Assembly (NCBI RefSeq): GCF_020166105.1
Contig: NZ_JAIUJY010000004.1
Coordinates: forward strand, 434,001 to 498,000
Direction: 5' to 3'
Length of the DNA: 64,000 nt
Origin: Blastococcus sp. LR1
Lineage (GTDB): Bacteria; Actinomycetota; Actinomycetes; Mycobacteriales; Geodermatophilaceae
The position numbers and the translations under genes are program-made. The number at the start of each line of letters is the position of its first letter. The first letter of the stretch is position 1. The notes below the pieces were generated by a model. That model was not told where the DNA came from, made no database searches, and saw nothing but the letters and a program-made list of their open reading frames with translations. Positions 61,927-64,000 of the stretch are shown here, one piece after another.

Positions 61927-62661
61927 TCAGACCGTGTGGACGACGTGGAAGGTCTCGGCGAACCGGCCCTCGGGCAGTCCGTGCGTGCGGGCGTTCTGCT
62001 TCATCCAGGCGCCCACGAACTCGTCGAGCTCGGCCATGTGGCCGACCTGGCTGACGTGGGAGCGCAGCGCCGTCATCTTGCGGTCGACGAACTCGGTGAC
62101 GTCGACGGCGTGGTCGGCGCGCGGGCTCGCGCCCAGCCACACCTCGGCGACGGTCCAGGCCTCCAGGCCCTCGTCGGCGAGCAGCTCCGGGAAGGCGAAC
62201 GGGTTGCGGGCGTCGGGGTAGACCGCGCGCAGCGTGGACTCACCGACGGTCATGTGGTCCGGGTGGCTGGCGCCGATCCGCTCCCAGAAGCGCTCCGGCG
62301 AGCTGGTCAGGACCCGCTGCGGCCGCACCTGCCGGATGACCCGGCTGATGTCGCGGCGCAGGTCGAGGGTCAGCTCCAGCCGGCCGTCGGGGTAGCCCAG
62401 GAACCGGACGTCGGTGACGCCGACCGCTGCGGCCGCCGCGCGCTGCTCGGCCTGACGCAGTGGCCCCATCTGGTCGCGTGGGGTGTCGTCGAAACCGCCC
62501 GCGTCGCCGTCGGTGACGATCAGGTAGGTCACCTCGGTGCCGGCCGACGTCCAGGAGGCGACGGTGCCGGCGCTGCCGAAGTCGACGTCGTCGGGGTGGG
62601 CGAGCACGCACAGTGCGCGCTCCACGTGCTCGGCGGGTGCGGAGGGGAGCGGGGAGGTCAC
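61927..62661 (-). CDS. PIG-L family deacetylase
   Basis: A 244-residue zinc-dependent N-acetyl-hydrolase of the LmbE/PIG-L family. The AHPDD motif (His22-Asp25) and ASHPDHMTVGE provide the metal ligands. Relatives act in mycothiol synthesis (MshB), mycothiol-conjugate cleavage (Mca) or on other GlcNAc compounds; the substrate here is unclear. The GTG at 62661 lies seven bases after TAGGCT and so is predicted to be leaderless. Confidence 0.9.
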   Translation of the reverse strand: MTSPLPSAPAEHVERALCVLAHPDDVDFGSAGTVASWTSAGTEVTYLIVTDGDAGGFDDTPRDQMGPLRQAEQRAAAAAVGVTDVRFLGYPDGRLELTLDLRRDISRVIRQVRPQRVLTSSPERFWERIGASHPDHMTVGESTLRAVYPDARNPFAFPELLADEGLEAWTVAEVWLGASPRADHAVDVTEFVDRKMTALRSHVSQVGHMAELDEFVGAWMKQNARTHGLPEGRFAETFHVVHTV

Positions 62662-62668
62662 TCGCGCG

Positions 62669-62674
62669 AGCCTA
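62669..62674 (-). promoter_or_regulatory. Leaderless -10 box of the PIG-L gene
   Basis: TAGGCT on the minus strand lies seven bases before the GTG at 62661. No ribosome-binding site is seen, so a leaderless mRNA is likely. Confidence 0.5.
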
Positions 62675-62684
62675 GGCCCGCGCC

Positions 62685-63734
62685 TCAGGCGGCCAGGACG
62701 ACGCGGTCGCGGCCGTCACGCTTGGCGCGGTACAAGGCACCGTCGGCCTCCCGCAGCAGCTGGCTGAGGCTGGCGGAGTCTCCGACGGCGGTGGCCACCC
62801 CGACCGACACGGTCACCGCGAGGCCGGCCAGCGGCGTCGCGGCGACGGCGCGGCGGATCCGCTCGGCGACCCGCTCGGCGGCCCCGGCGTCACGGCCGGG
62901 GAGGAGCAGGACGAACTCCTCGCCACCGACCCGGTAGGCGAGATCGGCCTCGCGCAGGATTCCGCGCAGTCGGATGGCCAGCTCGATGAGGACCTGGTCG
63001 CCGCGTTCGTGGCCGTAGGCGTCGTTGACCTGCTTGAAGTGGTCGACGTCGCACATCACCAGGCCGACCGAACCCTCGGTGCCACCGGCGCGCACGGCCT
63101 CGGTGAACCGGGCGGACAGGCTCAGGCGGTTGAGCAGCCCGGTCATCGGATCGGTCACCGCCTCGTCGCGGGAGTCCCGCTCGGCCGACGCGAGGTAGTG
63201 GACGCCGAGGCCCAGGGAGGCCAGCAGTGCGAGGTAGGTGACCAGGTGGACGACCGGCGGGGCCTCGGGGGCCGGCCCGAACGCAGGGGCCAGGAGTACG
63301 GCCAGGGTGGCCAGGCACCCCGATAGCAGACCACCGGCGGCGAGGACCTGCGGGCGGAAGCAGACCGCCTGCGTGGCCACCGGCACGACCAGCAACGGGA
63401 GCAGGGCGCTGGATCCGCCGCCGGTGATCAGCACGCTCACGGCCAGGTTGACCTCGAGTGCGATGAACGCGGCCGCGGTGATCGCCGGGGTGTTGCGCCC
63501 CCGCCGCTGCCAGGCCAGCGCCGCACCCATCGTGCCGAACCCCAGGCCGACGAGGACGAGGAGGGCCGGCCCGTACCAGAACGAGGCGAGGACCTTCGCG
63601 GTGCCGATGGCGGCGCCGAAGTACGGGGCGTGGCGGAATCGCCGGCTCATGTCGGCGTAGCGGCTCCGGTCGGTCAGGTCGCCGCGCAGCCACCGGATCG
63701 CGGCGGACTCGATCGGGGCGGTGGACGCGGGCAC
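62685..63734 (-). CDS. Membrane-bound diguanylate cyclase
   Basis: About 349 residues. Five or six membrane helices (for example YGPALLVLVGLGFGTMGAAL and VVHLVTYLALLASLGLGVHY) precede a GGDEF domain with DPMTGLLNRLSLSARF, CDVDHFKQVNDAYGHERGDQ and the active site GGEEF. A READ sequence five residues before GGEEF is the RxxD inhibitory site, so product feedback is likely. No EAL domain is present. The start is unsure: GTG at 63734 or 63776, neither with a ribosome-binding site. Confidence 0.88.
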   Translation of the reverse strand: MPASTAPIESAAIRWLRGDLTDRSRYADMSRRFRHAPYFGAAIGTAKVLASFWYGPALLVLVGLGFGTMGAALAWQRRGRNTPAITAAAFIALEVNLAVSVLITGGGSSALLPLLVVPVATQAVCFRPQVLAAGGLLSGCLATLAVLLAPAFGPAPEAPPVVHLVTYLALLASLGLGVHYLASAERDSRDEAVTDPMTGLLNRLSLSARFTEAVRAGGTEGSVGLVMCDVDHFKQVNDAYGHERGDQVLIELAIRLRGILREADLAYRVGGEEFVLLLPGRDAGAAERVAERIRRAVAATPLAGLAVTVSVGVATAVGDSASLSQLLREADGALYRAKRDGRDRVVLAA

Positions 63735-63795
63735 ACCGGTGGATCGGCACGTCCGGACCGGTACTTGACGCACCACGCGCCGTGGACGGCCCCGA

Positions 63796-64000
63796 TCACC
63801 CCCTCGGGCGCAGGTTCGCCAGCTTGTCGGGGTTGCGCAGGAGGAACACCTGCTCGATCCGCCCGTCGACCACCACCAGGGACATCGTCATCAGCGGCTC
63901 GTCCCCCGCCCACGCCACCACGGCCGGGGAGCCGTTGAGATCGGCGATCTCGATCCGCAGACCGGGCAGGTCCATGTTCTGCGCGGCGATGCCGATGGCG
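63796..64000 (-). CDS. SigJ-like ECF sigma factor, C-terminal end (partial)
   Basis: The last 67 codons of a minus-strand gene run in from the right edge. The visible part (LRIEIADLNGSPAVVAW, MTMSLVVVDGRIEQVFLLRN, PDKLANLRPRG) matches the SnoaL-like C-terminal domain of SigJ/ECF41 type sigma factors, which regulates sigma activity. Sigma regions 2 and 4 would lie outside the window. Confidence 0.75.
   Translation of the reverse strand, partial: AIGIAAQNMDLPGLRIEIADLNGSPAVVAWAGDEPLMTMSLVVVDGRIEQVFLLRNPDKLANLRPRG

Overview
The window is chromosomal DNA of a very high-G+C actinobacterium. GTG starts are frequent, neighbouring genes often overlap as GTGA, ATGA, TAGTG or TGATG, and several genes look leaderless. 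The order tsaE-tsaB-rimI-tsaD, groES-groEL (His-rich tail), whiB3/whiD type, bldM type, DUF5319, guaB, guaB3, guaA matches the conserved block known from Mycobacterium and Streptomyces. A WhiB protein, a BldM-like regulator and an F420-type luciferase-like oxidoreductase also point to Actinomycetia. A member of the Geodermatophilaceae (Blastococcus, Modestobacter or Geodermatophilus-like) is my best guess, but that is inference.

Layout. 1-620: 3' end of rpoC and a strong terminator. 796-1836: an F420-type oxidoreductase on the minus strand. 2002-24361: the str, S10, spc and alpha ribosomal clusters, i.e. rpsL-rpsG-fusA-tuf; rpsJ to rpsQ; rplN to rplO; secY-adk-map; infA-rpmJ-rpsM-rpsK-rpsD-rpoA-rplQ and a small acidic ORF. 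rpmJ (37 codons) is included. 24379-31362: truA, then about 5 kb of molybdenum-cofactor and accessory genes (SDR-like, mobA-like, fdhD, mog, moaC, moeA, carbonic anhydrase) placed between truA and rplM-rpsI. 31371-42683: cell-wall precursor, CoA/NAD repair and tRNA t6A genes (glmM, glmS, acpS, nnr, alr, hydrolase, UDG, tsaE, tsaB, rimI, tsaD) with an inverted GtrA gene inside. 42711-48240: a 622-aa lipoprotein, a THUMP-like methyltransferase, and groES-groEL under a CIRCE operator. 48397-54609: whiB, bldM-like, DUF5319 and guaB-guaB3-guaA. 54718-64000: accessory genes, namely a WYL regulator with a divergent hydrolase, a META lipoprotein, a PspC/LiaF-like envelope-stress cluster with kinase and response regulator, a TfoX-like protein, a frameshifted Tat-exported amidase, a PIG-L deacetylase, a diguanylate cyclase and the C-terminal end of a SigJ-like sigma factor.

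Most genes here are housekeeping. The less ordinary signals lie between genes. (i) Four dispersed hairpin elements (14103, 19851, 46427, 54610) share their ends, but each has a different stem that still pairs. (ii) Two copies of an 80-bp multi-palindrome repeat (34681 and 48248) align without gaps. (iii) Many stable hairpins without U-tracts lie between genes of the ribosomal and groESL operons. (iv) TANNNT boxes lie 7-8 nt before start codons and predict leaderless mRNAs. (v) A BldM-like regulator with no phospho-acceptor aspartate is divergent from a whiB3/whiD-type gene across a 360-bp region with perfect palindromes. I saw no tRNA or rRNA gene, CRISPR array, prophage or insertion sequence.
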